Program-made: the position numbers and the translations under genes
The notes under the pieces: generated by a model
What the model was told of the DNA's origin: nothing
Seen by the model: only the letters and a program-made list of their open reading frames with translations
The model's database searches: none
NCBI RefSeq assembly: GCF_017591425.1
Contig: NW_024467101.1
Coordinates: 11,544,918-11,608,917 of the forward strand
Source: Ochotona curzoniae
Lineage: Eukaryota; Chordata; Mammalia; Lagomorpha; Ochotonidae
Direction: 5' to 3'
DNA length: 64,000 bases
Shown: positions 54,638 through 64,000 of the stretch, in pieces
Layout of the letters: each line of letters begins with the position of its first letter
Position numbering within the stretch: position 1 is the first letter of the stretch

Positions 54638-54945
54638 TTTAAAGATTTTTTTTTTATTGGTAAGTCAGATATACAGAGGAGGAGAGACACAAAGAAAGAT
54701 CTTCCATCTGATGACTCACTCCCCAAGTGGCTGCAACGTCTGGAGCTGAGCCAATCTGAAGCCAAGAGCCCGGAGCCTCTTCTAGGTCTCCGATGTGGGC
54801 ACAGGGTCTTAAAGCTTTGGGCCGTCCTCCACTGTTTTCCCAGGCTACAAGCAGGGAGCTGCATGGGAAGTGGGGCCACCGGGATTAGAACCAGCACTCT
54901 AGTGGAATCCTGGTGTACGCAGGGCTACCGTGCAGGGGCCCCCAG
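54638..54945 (-). mobile_element. CSINE, antisense
   Basis: 'ttttttaaagattttttttt', 'ggtaagtcagatatacagag', 'ctgatgactcactccccaag', 'gctacaagcagggagctgca' and box B complement 'gggattagaaccagc', ending 'gtgcaggggccccc'. Lies 19 bp after the right duplication of the young copy, in opposite orientation. The flank 'aattgctttttt' against 'taactgctttta' is a possible decayed duplication. Confidence 0.85.
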
Positions 54946-55094
54946 TATAACTGCTTTTAAAACTCATGCTTTGGCAGACATGTGGTGTCATAATTAATTT
55001 GTCATTTAGAACCCCTGCATGTCCTATAGGAGTGCCTGAGGTCAAATCTTTGATTTCAATCTTCATCTCAGCTTCTTGTGGAACGTACACCCTA

Positions 55095-55268
55095 GGAGGC
55101 AGCCAGGGATGGTTCTAGTACGTGCGTTCCTGCCATATACACGGAGACCTGGATTAAGTTCCTGGCTTTTGGTTTCAGCATGGCCCACCCTGGTCATTTG
55201 CAGGCATTTGGGGAGTGAAGGTACAGATGTGTGATCTCTGTGTCAAAAAATAATAAAAAATGTAAAAA
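55095..55268 (+). mobile_element. Old CSINE, internal and 3' part
   Basis: 'tgccatatacacggagacct', 'ggattaagttcctggctttt', 'ggcatttggggagtgaaggt' and an A-rich end 'aaaaaataataaaaaatg'. Confidence 0.6.
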
Positions 55269-55351
55269 TAAACCAAAGCTAATTGTAAAAAAATAAAATA
55301 TGCAAGAACAGATGAAATCAACATTCTAGTCTTTTGGTGCAAGAAAAGCTT

Positions 55352-55695
55352 GAGATACAGGTCTGGTGAGGTGGAATGGGCCAAACTGCACCTTGTGTGA
55401 GCCTGGCATCCCATATCATAGTGCCAGTTTGGGTCCTAGTTGCTCTGCTTCCATTCCATTTTTCTGCTCATTAATCCCTGGGAAGGCAGCAGAAGATGGC
55501 CCGAGTGCCTGGACCCTTGCCGTTCATGAGAGAGACCCAGCTGGAGTTCCTGGTTCCTGGACCAACCCTGCCTTTTAAGGCCATTTGAAGAGTAAAATGA
55601 CAAATGGAAAATCTTTTCCTCTGTGTCACTCTGCCTTTCAAGTGAATAAATAATTTTTAAAAACCAAGTCATTTTCAAAAAAAAAAAAAAAAAAC
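55352..55695 (+). mobile_element. Old CSINE
   Basis: 'ggtctggtgaggtggaatgg', 'ggcatcccatatcatagtgc', 'gggaaggcagcagaagatgg', 'ggagttcctggttcctggac' and 'tctgcctttcaagtgaataa' followed by a poly(A) run at 55677-55694. Confidence 0.75.
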
Positions 55696-55774
55696 TTGAT
55701 CTGGCAGAGTTGTTTCATCAGGTGCATCTTGCAGAACTTTTGGAAACCCTTCCTAGAAATAAATCCAGAGAGAT

Positions 55775-55797
55775 TCAAACAAACAAACAAACAAACG
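55775..55797 (+). repeat. (AAAC)n microsatellite
   Basis: Five CAAA units in 'caaacaaacaaacaaac'. Confidence 0.9.
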
Positions 55798-55899
55798 AAA
55801 GTGCTCCCTCATCCCCATCAGAGGGAATGACTTGATGCACATTTCTACCCAGCTGCTTCTCCCCGCTGCAGGGGAGGTTCTGGCTCCCAGCAACTGACC

Positions 55900-55975
55900 C
55901 TGGGTGTTCCGTAATTGCCGAGCAATTTAGAGATGACTCGAAATATATAATTCATGAGCTCATCTTTCATCCTGG
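55900..55975. other. Unique AT-rich motif block
   Basis: 'gtaattgccgagcaattta' and 'atatataattcatgagctca' contain homeodomain-type cores and short inverted repeats. No repeat similarity. Possible regulatory element. Confidence 0.2.
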
Positions 55976-56299
55976 CCTCTGGGAGACAGTGAGGCATGCC
56001 TGTCTCCCAGGGAGAATTTCAACCTTGACATGAGAGAAGATGGACTCTCAGCAGCTTGGAACAAAATTCCAGAATCAGAGACCCTTCCCCCCGCCCCCAC
56101 CAACATGGAACGAGCCCAGTGGCCCAGCGTCGAGTCGTAGAAGTCAGGAATCCAAGCGTGCAGCTTCACAGTGGAAATTTTGTGGGACACCAGGAGAAAG
56201 CTCACACTCTGGCCTCTCACACGAAAGTGTGGTGACTCTGGAATCAGAATGGAGAGTGTGGTAAGGGGCCTCTGTTCCTGCTTGAAGATACTTGTTCCA

Positions 56300-56602
56300 T
56301 TCAAAGTCACATACACAGAGAGGAGGAGAGACAGAGAGGAAGCTCTTCTGATGATTCACTCCCCAAGTGAACGCAACGGCCAGTGCTGTGCTGATCCGAA
56401 GCCAGGAGCCAGGAACTTCTTCCAGGTCTCCCACATGGGTCCAGGGTCCCAAGGCTTTGGGATGTCCTCGACTGCTTTCCCAGGTCACAGGCAGGGAGCT
56501 GGATGGGAAGTGAAGCTGCCAGGATTAGAACCGGCTCCCATATGGGATCCCAGCATGTTTAAGGCAAGGACTTCAGCCACTAGGCCACTGCACCGGGCCT
56601 AG
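56300..56602 (-). mobile_element. CSINE, antisense, lacking poly(T) start
   Basis: 'agtcacatacacagagagga', 'gattcactccccaagtgaac', 'caggtctcccacatgggtcc', 'tcacaggcagggagctggat', box B complement 'aggattagaaccggc' and 'ccactgcaccgggcctag'. The A-rich tail expected at the left end is missing. Confidence 0.85.
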
Positions 56603-57235
56603 GGGGAATCTTTCTAATCAGCTGTCTTAACCCACATTGAGGAGGCTCCAAGGTCAGAGATCTGAGAAGAATGCTGCCACAGGAGACATCCAACAGGCTA
56701 TTCAGGGTTCTGGCTTTGAATCTTGCTTTGTCACTCAGCTGACTCTACCTTTTCCCAGCTTGACCTATGGAAACAGAACTCTCCCACCATGCAGAGTCAC
56801 TAGGGAGAGGTGATGTGAAAGGAAGGGCCTAGCATGTAATGGATGTGAGATCACTAAGATCACTAGCTTTTTTTTTTTTTTCTTCTCTCCCAGGAAAGAA
56901 GGCTGAGGTCCCAGAGACCTGGTTCTGGGTACAGTCACAGGATGACCAGAGGGGGAGCCTCCTCCCTCCCTGGGAACTCAGTGTGCCCATCTGCCAGTGA
57001 GAAAGCTGCCCGGCTTGGAGGTTGTGGAAGGTCCTCTCCCCAGTTCTGACTGGCTGCGAGTCATCTGTCCGTCCTGCTCTGAGCCAGCTGCAGGGTCTGG
57101 CGACTCCGCCAAGTACATGGGAGACTCTGTAAGGAAGCCGGAATGGAACAGAGACAACACACACACACACACACTCACTCAGAGCAGGGAAAGGATGGCT
57201 TGGCTGCTTTGAGCTCAGACAAACAGGTCTTGCCA
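56603..57235. other. Unassigned non-coding sequence
   Basis: Poly(T) at 56868-56881 and a short (CA)n at 57156-57173. The 201-codon minus-strand frame (56829-57434) has no domain and translates repeat-like sequence. Confidence 0.4.
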
Positions 57236-57239
57236 GGGA

Positions 57240-57345
57240 ACTGCCTGGTGGAAATTTCCTTTTAGGAGAAGAGTTGCTAATGGGAGCTGTCACCATTCCT
57301 AAATTAGAGTTTAATCCACTGTGGTTAGCGTGGAGCCAGCAAGTG
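57240..57345. other. Candidate conserved non-coding element
   Basis: 'gttgctaatgggagctgtca' and 'cctaaattagagtttaatcc' followed by 'actgtggttag' (RUNX core TGTGGTTA-like) form a dense motif cluster in unique sequence. Confidence 0.28.
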
Positions 57346-57811
57346 GCTATTTGCTTGTGGTTGCAGCTGAGGGCCATGGGGGCTGACAGGGAGCAGTGTG
57401 CACGCTGAGAAGAGATGTACAAGGCAGCTGGCACTGTCCTGGCATCAGGATCTGGCTGCCTGGTCTAGGTTCGCTCCAGGAACCCTCTCTGAATCTTGAT
57501 TTCTTCAGTTAGGAAGTTAGACTCTGTGCTATGACTATAATGATAATACTTCGTAGGATCCAGGTCCCTACACAGCATTAGTCACGGAGAAGGACTAGCT
57601 CGTTAGAGTTTCAATGAGCTTCAGTTTTCCCTCATTCAAAAGAAGGCCGTTGTGATAAAGGTGACGCTCAAGACTTCCTTCCAGTTCTTTATAACTTGCT
57701 CTAAAGTAGCCCCCAGATGGGCTTGGAGCTCTGGAAATGGGTGGGGCAAACCTTTCCTGATGTTCCCCAAACTCCATGACCCCAAGTCAGCACCTTTTGC
57801 AATGACGATGC

Positions 57812-57905
57812 AGGACAGCCAGTACTTTCTGCAAAGAGCCAGGGAGCAAATATCTCAGGCTTTGAGGACCCCGTGTCCCAGAACCTCAACCCCTCCTACA
57901 CTTCA
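57812..57905 (+). mobile_element. hAT-type element fragment
   Basis: 'ctttctgcaaagagccaggg' and 'gcaaatatctcaggctttga' are the sense start of the family seen antisense at 14589-14783. Confidence 0.55.
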
Positions 57906-57950
57906 GGAAACAGGAATGGATTGCCCTATAGTTCAGAAGCAGGCCCTGAG

Positions 57951-58272
57951 GGCCTGGCACGATGGCCTAGTGGCTAAAATCCTCACCTTGCGTGCACCAG
58001 GATCCCATATGGGCACTGGTTCTAATCCTGGTGGCCCCACTTCTCATCCAACTTGTGGCTTGGGAAAGCAGTTGAAGACAGCCCAAAGCCTTGGGACCCT
58101 GTACCTGCATGGGAGAACCACAAGAGGCTCCTGGTTTCGGATTGGATCAGCTCTGGCTGTTGCGGCCACTTGGGGAGTGAATCAGTGGATGGAGGATCTT
58201 CCTCTCTGTCTCTCCTCCTCTCTGAATATTTGACTTTCCAATAAAAATAAAATCTTAAAAAAAAAAAAAAAA
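57951..58272 (+). mobile_element. CSINE
   Basis: 'gggcctggcacgatggccta', 'accaggatcccatatgggca', box B 'ggttctaatcctgg', 'ggcttgggaaagcagttgaa' and 'ggggagtgaatcagtggatg' with tail 'aataaaaataaaatctt' plus poly(A). It lacks a short 'agctccctgc' segment in the middle. Confidence 0.88.
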
Positions 58273-58277
58273 CCCAG

Positions 58278-58490
58278 TCCTGAGCAGAAGCCCTTTCCCA
58301 CCTTCCAGTCTTGGCATAGCGTCCCCTTCTACCTGGGACATCCTCGCCCCACCTTCTCCCTAGGCTGATTCCTTCTTTTAGTTCTAGGCTCACCTGCCTT
58401 CTTCTAGAAGCTCTTCCTGGGACCTACCCACCCAACCTCCCAGCTCCACGTGGCTTTCCCTCATCGTTCTCTGGCACCAGGAGCTCCAAT
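58278..58490 (+). mobile_element. L2 LINE 3' fragment
   Basis: 'ggcatagcgtccccttctac', 'ctgggacatcctcgccccac', 'tagaagctcttcctgggacc' resemble the sense L2 3' end. Confidence 0.5.
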
Positions 58491-58719
58491 GATCTCACCC
58501 CAGCCCACAGTGAGAAATGCACTGTTAGCCTGCGGGGCATTTACACAGCTAATGTAAAGGTTCATGAAATAGTATTTCTCCTTTCTACACACGTCAGTAG
58601 CTTCCTCCATCCCATCCCCTTCCCTTTCCTTCTGTCCCATCCTAGCCCTGCCCCTGTAGGTCTGCTGTGTGGGTAAGCATTCTGCCCAGACACAGCACAG
58701 CCATCCATTATCAACCCCT

Positions 58720-58830
58720 CACCATCCCTGGCAATTAGCAACCTATTAAGAAACTCTATGCAAATGTGCACTAATTGACCCGCAAAACAGAAGCTCCTGA
58801 AGAGCCTTAGGACTCCAGATGGCTTCATGA
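58720..58830. promoter_or_regulatory. Candidate enhancer with octamer and homeodomain motifs
   Basis: 'caattag' (58732-58738), a perfect octamer ATGCAAAT (58758-58765) and 'ctaattga' (58771-58778) fall within 47 bp of non-repeat DNA. Octamer (POU) plus TAAT cores at this spacing are typical of developmental or neural enhancers. No conservation test was possible. Confidence 0.35.
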
Positions 58831-59130
58831 TAGGGATTTGGGACCTTTCTTTAGAAGTCCCGCTGGGGAAAGAAAGCGAGCTGGGCCCAGAGCAGGGCTG
58901 CCTGATGGACAAGGCCAAGAGATTGCGTGGTCTGAACTTTGGGTCCCTGTCTTCAAACTGCCAGTCACGAGGGACTGCCATTTCATCCCTGCTTCTACCG
59001 CCAGTCTCCGTCCCTTCCCACATCCCAGTCCCTTCCCCTCAGTCCTGAGTTTGGATAATTCATTGATGTAGACCCCACTGGGTCCCTACTCTTCAAGTAT
59101 GTTTGGTTTTGTTTTTGTTTGTTTTACTAG
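58831..59130. other. Unassigned non-coding sequence
   Basis: No repeat or exon recognised. A TTTTG-rich run lies near 59105-59125. Confidence 0.35.
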
Positions 59131-59137
59131 ACCAAGA

Positions 59138-59435
59138 GGACTTTGGCGCAGTGATTAAGATGCTGCTTGGGACACCTGTATCTATATCGGACTGGGCTGG
59201 GTTCAAGTCCTGGTTCCACTTGTGATTCCTGCTTCCTGTAGGTGTCAACCCTGCGAGAGAGGCAGTGATGGCTCAAGTAGTTGGGGCTGTACCACCCACA
59301 TTGGAGACCCAGATACAGTTTTGGGTTTTGTCTTGCCCAATCCTGGCTCTTGTGGGCATTTGGGGAGTGAACCAATGAATGGAAAAGTGCTGCCTGATTC
59401 TGTTTTTGCCCTTAAAAATTCAAATGAAACATTTT
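59138..59435 (+). mobile_element. Old CSINE
   Basis: 'ggactttggcgcagtgatta', 'agatgctgcttgggacacct', box B 'gggttcaagtcctgg', 'ttggggagtgaaccaatgaa' and 'tgcccttaaaaattcaaat' give complete order. Confidence 0.75.
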
Positions 59436-59469
59436 CTAAAGTTAAAATAGGCTAAAAATTAATAGAATA

Positions 59470-60335
59470 ATTTTACATACTTGCGGAATACAGTGGGGCA
59501 TTTCAATACATGTACACAATGCATAATATCAGATCAGAGTATTCAAAATGTCCATCACCTCAGTCATTTATCATTTCTTTGTATTGGCAATACTTAAAAT
59601 CTTATCTGCTATTTTGAAATATGCAACCAATTGTTGTCAACCACAGTTACACCACTACTGATGTTCAATAATTTTTTAGGGCACTTTTGGTTCACAACAA
59701 AACTGCTCAAAAGGTACAGAGGTTTTTCCTGTACTACTTACCCCTGAGTACAGCCTCTTCCACCATCACATCCCATGCCAGGGTGGTACACTTCTTACAA
59801 TCATTGAACCTGTGCCAATCAAGCCTTGGCACCCAAACTCATGGTTTACATTACAGCTCACTATTGGTGTTGCCCGTTTTCTGGGTTTTGACAAATGGAT
59901 GGCACATGTGTCTGCCATTACTCTGTGATGTGTGTCTAACATTACAACACAGGTTCATTTCACTGCCCTAAAATCCCTCTGTGCTCTGCCTGCCTACCCC
60001 TCTCTCTCCCAGGGCAGGAATGACTGATCCTGCAGCTGTCCCCCACAGTTCAGCTGTCTTCATTGTGTCATAGTAGTAGAGCTAGATTGGCTTATCAGCT
60101 TCCTCCGTGTCTTTCCATGGCTTGATAGCTATTTCTTCATCACACTGAAGTATTCCATTGTCCAAATGTACATACATTTTCAATTCCTTTCTGTAAATAC
60201 CAAGGTGTGGGATTGCGGGGCTGTATGGAACGAGTTTGCTCAGTTACAAGTGGCTGTCTTTTTAAAGCTTTTGGAGCCTTTGCAGTGTGTCCAGTGTGAC
60301 AGGAAACAAAGTACCTGGGTCTTCTCACTCAGAGC
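59470..60335 (-). mobile_element. L1 (L1M-type) 3' region, antisense, long copy
   Basis: 'atgtccatcacctcagtcat', 'ttatcatttctttgtattgg', 'tttgaaatatgcaaccaatt', 'ttctgggttttgacaaatgg', 'agtattccattgtccaaatg' and 'gggattgcggggctgtatgg' run in antisense L1 3' UTR order for about 860 bp, the longest L1 stretch in the window. Confidence 0.85.
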
Positions 60336-60840
60336 TGTCCATAACCCGGAGGGCCGCTAGTTGGCCCTCCAGCATCAGTCACCCAATGCTTGCTTGGTCC
60401 CATCTCAGGGACTGACCTGTGCTCTTCAACTCTCTTCTCCTCCTTGTCTTTGCAGGCCAAATTTTCTCTTTTGGATAACTGATGCTAGCTCCTGAGGTTA
60501 CAGATCCTTGGACTAAGCAACCAGCTGAGACTGGAATGTCTCATATCCCAATTTCATACTCCTGGGGGGGGACAAGTCCACCTCTGTACCACCAGTAATG
60601 CCAGCGGGTGACAGCGCATGGAATAGACCCTTGGGAGCAGGGGTGGGGATCACACTTCCCAGTTCATCTTGTGGTCACCAGTCACTGTGTCAACTCACTG
60701 AATCTTCATCTCTTTCTGAGGTGACATCTGGACAAATGATACTGAATGAGACAGGGACACCCATGCTTTGCTTAGTTGGCCAAAATTAAGGCAGAGAATG
60801 ACCATCATTGGATATGCTGATGTATTCTCTCCAGGGCCGG
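60336..60840. other. Mostly unassigned
   Basis: A weak MIR core may lie at 60685-60745 ('actgaatcttcatctctttc'). A G run lies at 60562-60571. No exon recognised. Confidence 0.35.
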
Positions 60841-60844
60841 ATTG

Positions 60845-61075
60845 TCTTGGTTCAAACGACATTCCACCACTCCTTGGCTGGGGGAATCTTACCCTGGAGA
60901 ACAACTTCTCAAACCCGTTTCATCATCGTCTGTAAGATGGCAATTTAAAAAAACGAGCAAACAAAAAAGTGACCTTTCTCAATGGATTGTTGATAAGATT
61001 AAACAAGTTCCCATCTGGAGCAGTACCTGACACATGATAGGCGCCTGATAAATATTAACTCATGCTGTTCTTTGT
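60845..61075 (+). mobile_element. MIR SINE fossil
   Basis: 'ccgtttcatcatcgtctgta', 'gatggcaattt', 'gttgataagattaaacaagt', 'gtacctgacacatgataggc' and 'gcctgataaatattaactca' match sense MIR to its tail. Confidence 0.75.
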
Positions 61076-61309
61076 GTGCTGTTTAAACACATGGCCTATT
61101 TATCCTCCTGTGCCCTCAGAGAGGTAGAGTGGAACAGCCCTGTCTTGGAGGTTGGTTAGCTGAGTGGGAGGGGCAGGCTGCTTGCCGAAGCTCACAGAGC
61201 AACAGGTTCGAGCGCAGAGACATCCGAACTCCAAATCTTCGCAGCAGTCAGTCCCATTCAGTGTGGATTCCCTGCAACAAGTGAACATTGGCCATAAAGT
61301 TTGCCCATG

Positions 61310-61510
61310 GAGCAAGAGATACTGAAGTCATTATCCAGGGAAACAAAATTTTAATATTTATTCATAATGGGCACCATATGTTCACTCTGATTTTTTTATT
61401 TAATTACATCACGGCAGATGGCTGGGTGTTAAAGGCCATTAAGCTAATGGCACTTTTGCCTTCCCATTTATTTTTCTTGAGATTTGGAGAAGATGAATGA
61501 AAATGGACAG
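61310..61510. promoter_or_regulatory. Candidate conserved enhancer element
   Basis: AT-rich non-repeat block: 'ttaatatttattcataatgg', 'tttatttaattacatcacgg' (homeodomain TAATTA next to CRE-like TACATCACG), 'ggccattaagctaatggcac' (short inverted repeat around TTAA/TAAT) and 'cccatttatttttcttgaga'. The style matches deeply conserved developmental non-coding elements. Inference from composition and motifs only. Confidence 0.38.
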
Positions 61511-62220
61511 AGACGATATGCTGTGCGGTGCTGGGTGGTGGCAGCCAAGTATGTGACTTGGGAATAGAGGGACATACAACAATCAAGGGGTTCTTCATGG
61601 CGGTGATGTGAGTGTACAGGAGGTGATGTGGGCTGTGTAGGAACCTAGAGCAAGTTTGCCCTGTGTGTTGGTACATACAGATGTGTCAAAACTATGATGA
61701 CAAAAAAAAAAAAACCTTTTTTTTAACCTAGAAAATAAGTCTGCAATGTCCAAACAGGCCCATTTCAGCTTTCCACTGAAGGGCCAGGTGCCACAGCATG
61801 TCTTTATCATGGGCACAGCAGGGTCATCAAGCCACAGCTTACTTGTGAGTGGAAGGGTGTGTTCAAGAGGCGGCCCACCTGGTTAATGGGGGGAAGCCTT
61901 CTCCAGAGCAAGCTGGGTTCAAGAATTTCATCTTTCTTAAGACCACAGAGTTAAAGCTGCAAGACTGGCATTAATCATGTCATTTCCTTGTAGGTCTTTG
62001 CATTACATCTCTCTCCAGCCACAAGGGCTGGGCCAGGAACATGACAGAGGAGAAGGAAGTTTGATTAAAGGACTTGGGAACTCTTTTACCTGAGGAAGGA
62101 TTTCAGGGATGGTTTTCTGTGTCCATTAAGGTTGGGATTTGATATGGAGAAAGGTCTGCCTGGCATCTACCAGGGCACAACAGCATTGGACACTCGGCAT
62201 TTTGCACTTGAATTCATACT
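61511..62220. other. Unassigned non-coding sequence
   Basis: An A run then T run at 61702-61724. No exon or family recognised. Confidence 0.35.
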
Positions 62221-62221
62221 C

Positions 62222-62300
62222 CTCGTCTTATTAGCTGTAAGCCAGGGCAAGTCCTTTCAGCTCTGTGAGCCTTGGTTTCCTCATCTATAAAATGGACATG
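62222..62300 (+). mobile_element. MIR SINE fragment
   Basis: 'ttagctgtaagccagggcaa', 'gtcctttcagctctgtgagc' and 'cttggtttcctcatctataa' with 'aatgg' match sense MIR. Confidence 0.75.
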
Positions 62301-62329
62301 GCTCACCATTGCCCGTGCGTTGGCACTGT

Positions 62330-62500
62330 TAAATGTTCCCTTCCAAAACTCCATGCAAAGATCCCCACACAAGATGTTTGTCATAGCTTTATTGCTTTCA
62401 AGGGAAGAGATCTGAAAATATTTTACAGGCTAATGGTAAGGAAAATGTTCGATAAACCCTCGTCTATTGCAAGTGATCAATATCATTGAAAAGTCAGTTA
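62330..62500 (+). mobile_element. L1-like 3' fragment
   Basis: 'gatgtttgtcatagctttat', 'gaaaatattttacaggctaa' and 'tcgataaaccctcgtctatt' resemble a sense L1 3' region. Diverged. Confidence 0.45.
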
Positions 62501-62763
62501 TTTAGGAGAGGAAGAGTAGTGGGCTTTCCTTTGCTTCTCTGAGAGCAGAAGGGGAGGAAAGAAAACAACCCTGATACTGGGTCGGCAATTCTGGAGGGTG
62601 ATTGAGGCTGACTTGCACAAGAGCAGCTCCGGGAGTCTGTAAACGCTGCCTCAGAGCTGGAGAAGCGGCGAGGTTAGCTGAGGTATTTCCACACTAGCTC
62701 CCCGAAAAGTCATCACTTACAGCTGCTTCCCAAGGCTCACTCTCTGGCACTCCCAGCCTTCCA

Positions 62764-62795
<32 letters not shown>
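62764..62795 (+). repeat. (AC)n microsatellite
   Basis: About 16 pure AC units. Confidence 0.96.
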
Positions 62796-62797
<2 letters not shown>

Positions 62798-63485
62798 CAC
62801 AGGAACCACCGCAGGTGCTGGGGTCAGCCCTCAGGCAGAGCAAGTAGACACAGCATGGGAAGCTTACTCTGTGGGCAGGGCACTCGCAGTCACAGTGTCT
62901 GTCACAGATCTGCCAGCCTGACAAAAGTAGAAAGGCCTGAGTACATGAAGTGCTGCCGCAGACTTGGAGCAGCACGCTCGCTCAGATCCCACCTGTGGGA
63001 ACTGTGACTGTAGCCGCTTTGGAAAACAACTCATCATTTCTCAGGACAGTCTACAGTGCTCGCACAGGCAGTCCTGGAAGTTCTGCTCCTTGGCTTGCTT
63101 GCACCCTGTGTCCATTCCCGTGTAAGCGTACCGGGAAGAGGGGATGCGAATGTCCACAAGGACAGCTGGAAAGGAGAATCCGTTCTGGTCTATAGGAACT
63201 GAGATTGAGGGAGAAGTTCCACAATGGAAAACCGGGGTGAGCAGGCGAGCTGCGTGTATCCTCTATACATGATTATGATGAGATCATACTTGGACCTGAT
63301 GTTTATTAGCATACACTTGCTTAGCCCTCACATCAGCTCGATGCGGTAAATACTCCCCATTCTGTGCAGAAACTCAAGATGAACCATCACAGCTGATGAT
63401 GACCCAGGGGAATCAGGTGTTTCCCACAGGTCCTGGTGCACAGTGAGTACTCCACACACACGCTAGTGAGTTCTCACACAGCGGG
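62796..63485. other. Unassigned non-coding sequence
   Basis: No recognised exon. 63000-63130 has faint L1-like phrasing ('gctttggaaaacaactcatc') too weak to call. Confidence 0.35.
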
Positions 63486-63487
63486 CT

Positions 63488-63800
63488 CATTGGCCACGGT
63501 TCCAGGTGCAGCCAACCATGGTCTGAAAATATGACATGGAAAATTCCAGAAAGAAACAACTCGTTAGTTTTAAACTGTGTCCAGTTGTAAATAGCATGAT
63601 AAAATCTTCTTCCGGCCCCAATTCCATCCCTTGGGCCGGTACGTGTGCCGTGAGCACTACCCACCATAGTCACAAAGTCATGGTATATTTGTACAAGAAT
63701 GGTGGTGCCCGCCATTCTGAGATGCCACAGGTGATACTATTGCAAAGATACGTATATAGGAAAAGTACTGTCTCTGTAGTGGACAGCCTGCACACCTACG
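63488..63800 (+). mobile_element. Tigger-like (pogo-type) DNA transposon fossil
   Basis: 'ccacggttccaggtgcagcc', 'aaccatggtctgaaaatatg', 'acatggaaaattccagaaag', 'ttagttttaaactgtgtcca' and 'agcatgataaaatcttcttc' resemble the 5' region of Tigger-type elements. No transposase frame remains. Confidence 0.5.
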
Positions 63801-64000
63801 CATCCACTCGGGTCTTACAACGCAACCCCACAAATAAACAGTAGTGGGGCAGGAGTCGGATGGGAGGACAACTCTAGTTTTATACTTTAGGCCAAAACTA
63901 AAATTTTACCCTGGACCTGGATTCCTCATTTTCTTGGAGACTTCCCAGGTGGAGCTCCTACCCAAAACTTTCACAAACTTGGCTTCTCAGCAGGAATTTC
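63801..64000. other. Unassigned non-coding sequence
   Basis: Nothing recognised to the window edge. Confidence 0.35.

Noticed and set aside
56829..57434. 201-codon minus-strand open frame
   Set aside because: Includes a translated (CA)n run and a lysine-rich end from poly(T). No recognisable domain.

Overview
The window is nuclear DNA of a placental mammal and looks like the 5' part of a gene with very long introns, or gene-poor intergenic DNA. No protein-coding exon could be recognised on either strand. Open reading frames are short, lack known domains, and mostly fall inside repeats or microsatellites. The key lineage marker is a tRNA-derived SINE of the lagomorph C (CSINE) family, seen about 23 times from fossil to young. 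The young copies carry a head (gggcccggcgcggtggcgc) that differs from the rabbit form I remember. I infer a lagomorph with good confidence and a pika (Ochotona) with moderate confidence. All repeat family names are from memory of consensus sequences; no database search was run.

Layout. 1-8.2 kb: MIR, mariner-like, L1 and MaLR remnants, a young CSINE at 4814-5147 with perfect 16-bp target-site duplications, and a CSINE splitting an LTR at 5.2-5.8 kb. 8.27-9.06 kb: the only CpG-island-like block, ending in a good splice donor (after 9051) and best read as promoter plus non-coding first exon of a plus-strand gene. 10.93-11.03 kb: a TATA-like box, an ATG and a strong donor, a candidate alternative first exon. 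11.46-12.46 kb: a kilobase of TG-rich cryptically simple DNA.

12.5-31 kb: mostly MIR, L2, L1, hAT and CSINE fossils, with a possible conserved non-coding block at 23.27-23.73 kb. 31-34 kb: unique sequence, a homeobox-like AT-rich element (32.17-32.36 kb) and a small CpG cluster (32.56-32.72 kb). 34-50 kb: old L1, MIR and CSINE copies, a CSINE nested in a palindromic mariner-like element (37.68-38.22 kb), a 42-bp minisatellite inside a SINE (39.17-39.31 kb) and an opposed half-SINE pair (41.34-41.64 kb). 50.4-51.1 kb: old L1 followed by a long (CT)n(TG)n tract. 51.5-58.3 kb: a dense CSINE cluster in both orientations, including a second young copy at 54275-54604. 58-64 kb: L2, CSINE, a long reversed L1 fragment, two candidate enhancer-like elements (58.72-58.83 and 61.31-61.51 kb) and a Tigger-like fossil at the end.

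No CRISPR array, operon, RNA gene or bacterial or phage-type system is present. The most useful leads are the two candidate promoters, the motif-rich non-coding blocks, and the retroposon biology (young SINEs, nesting and opposed pairs).
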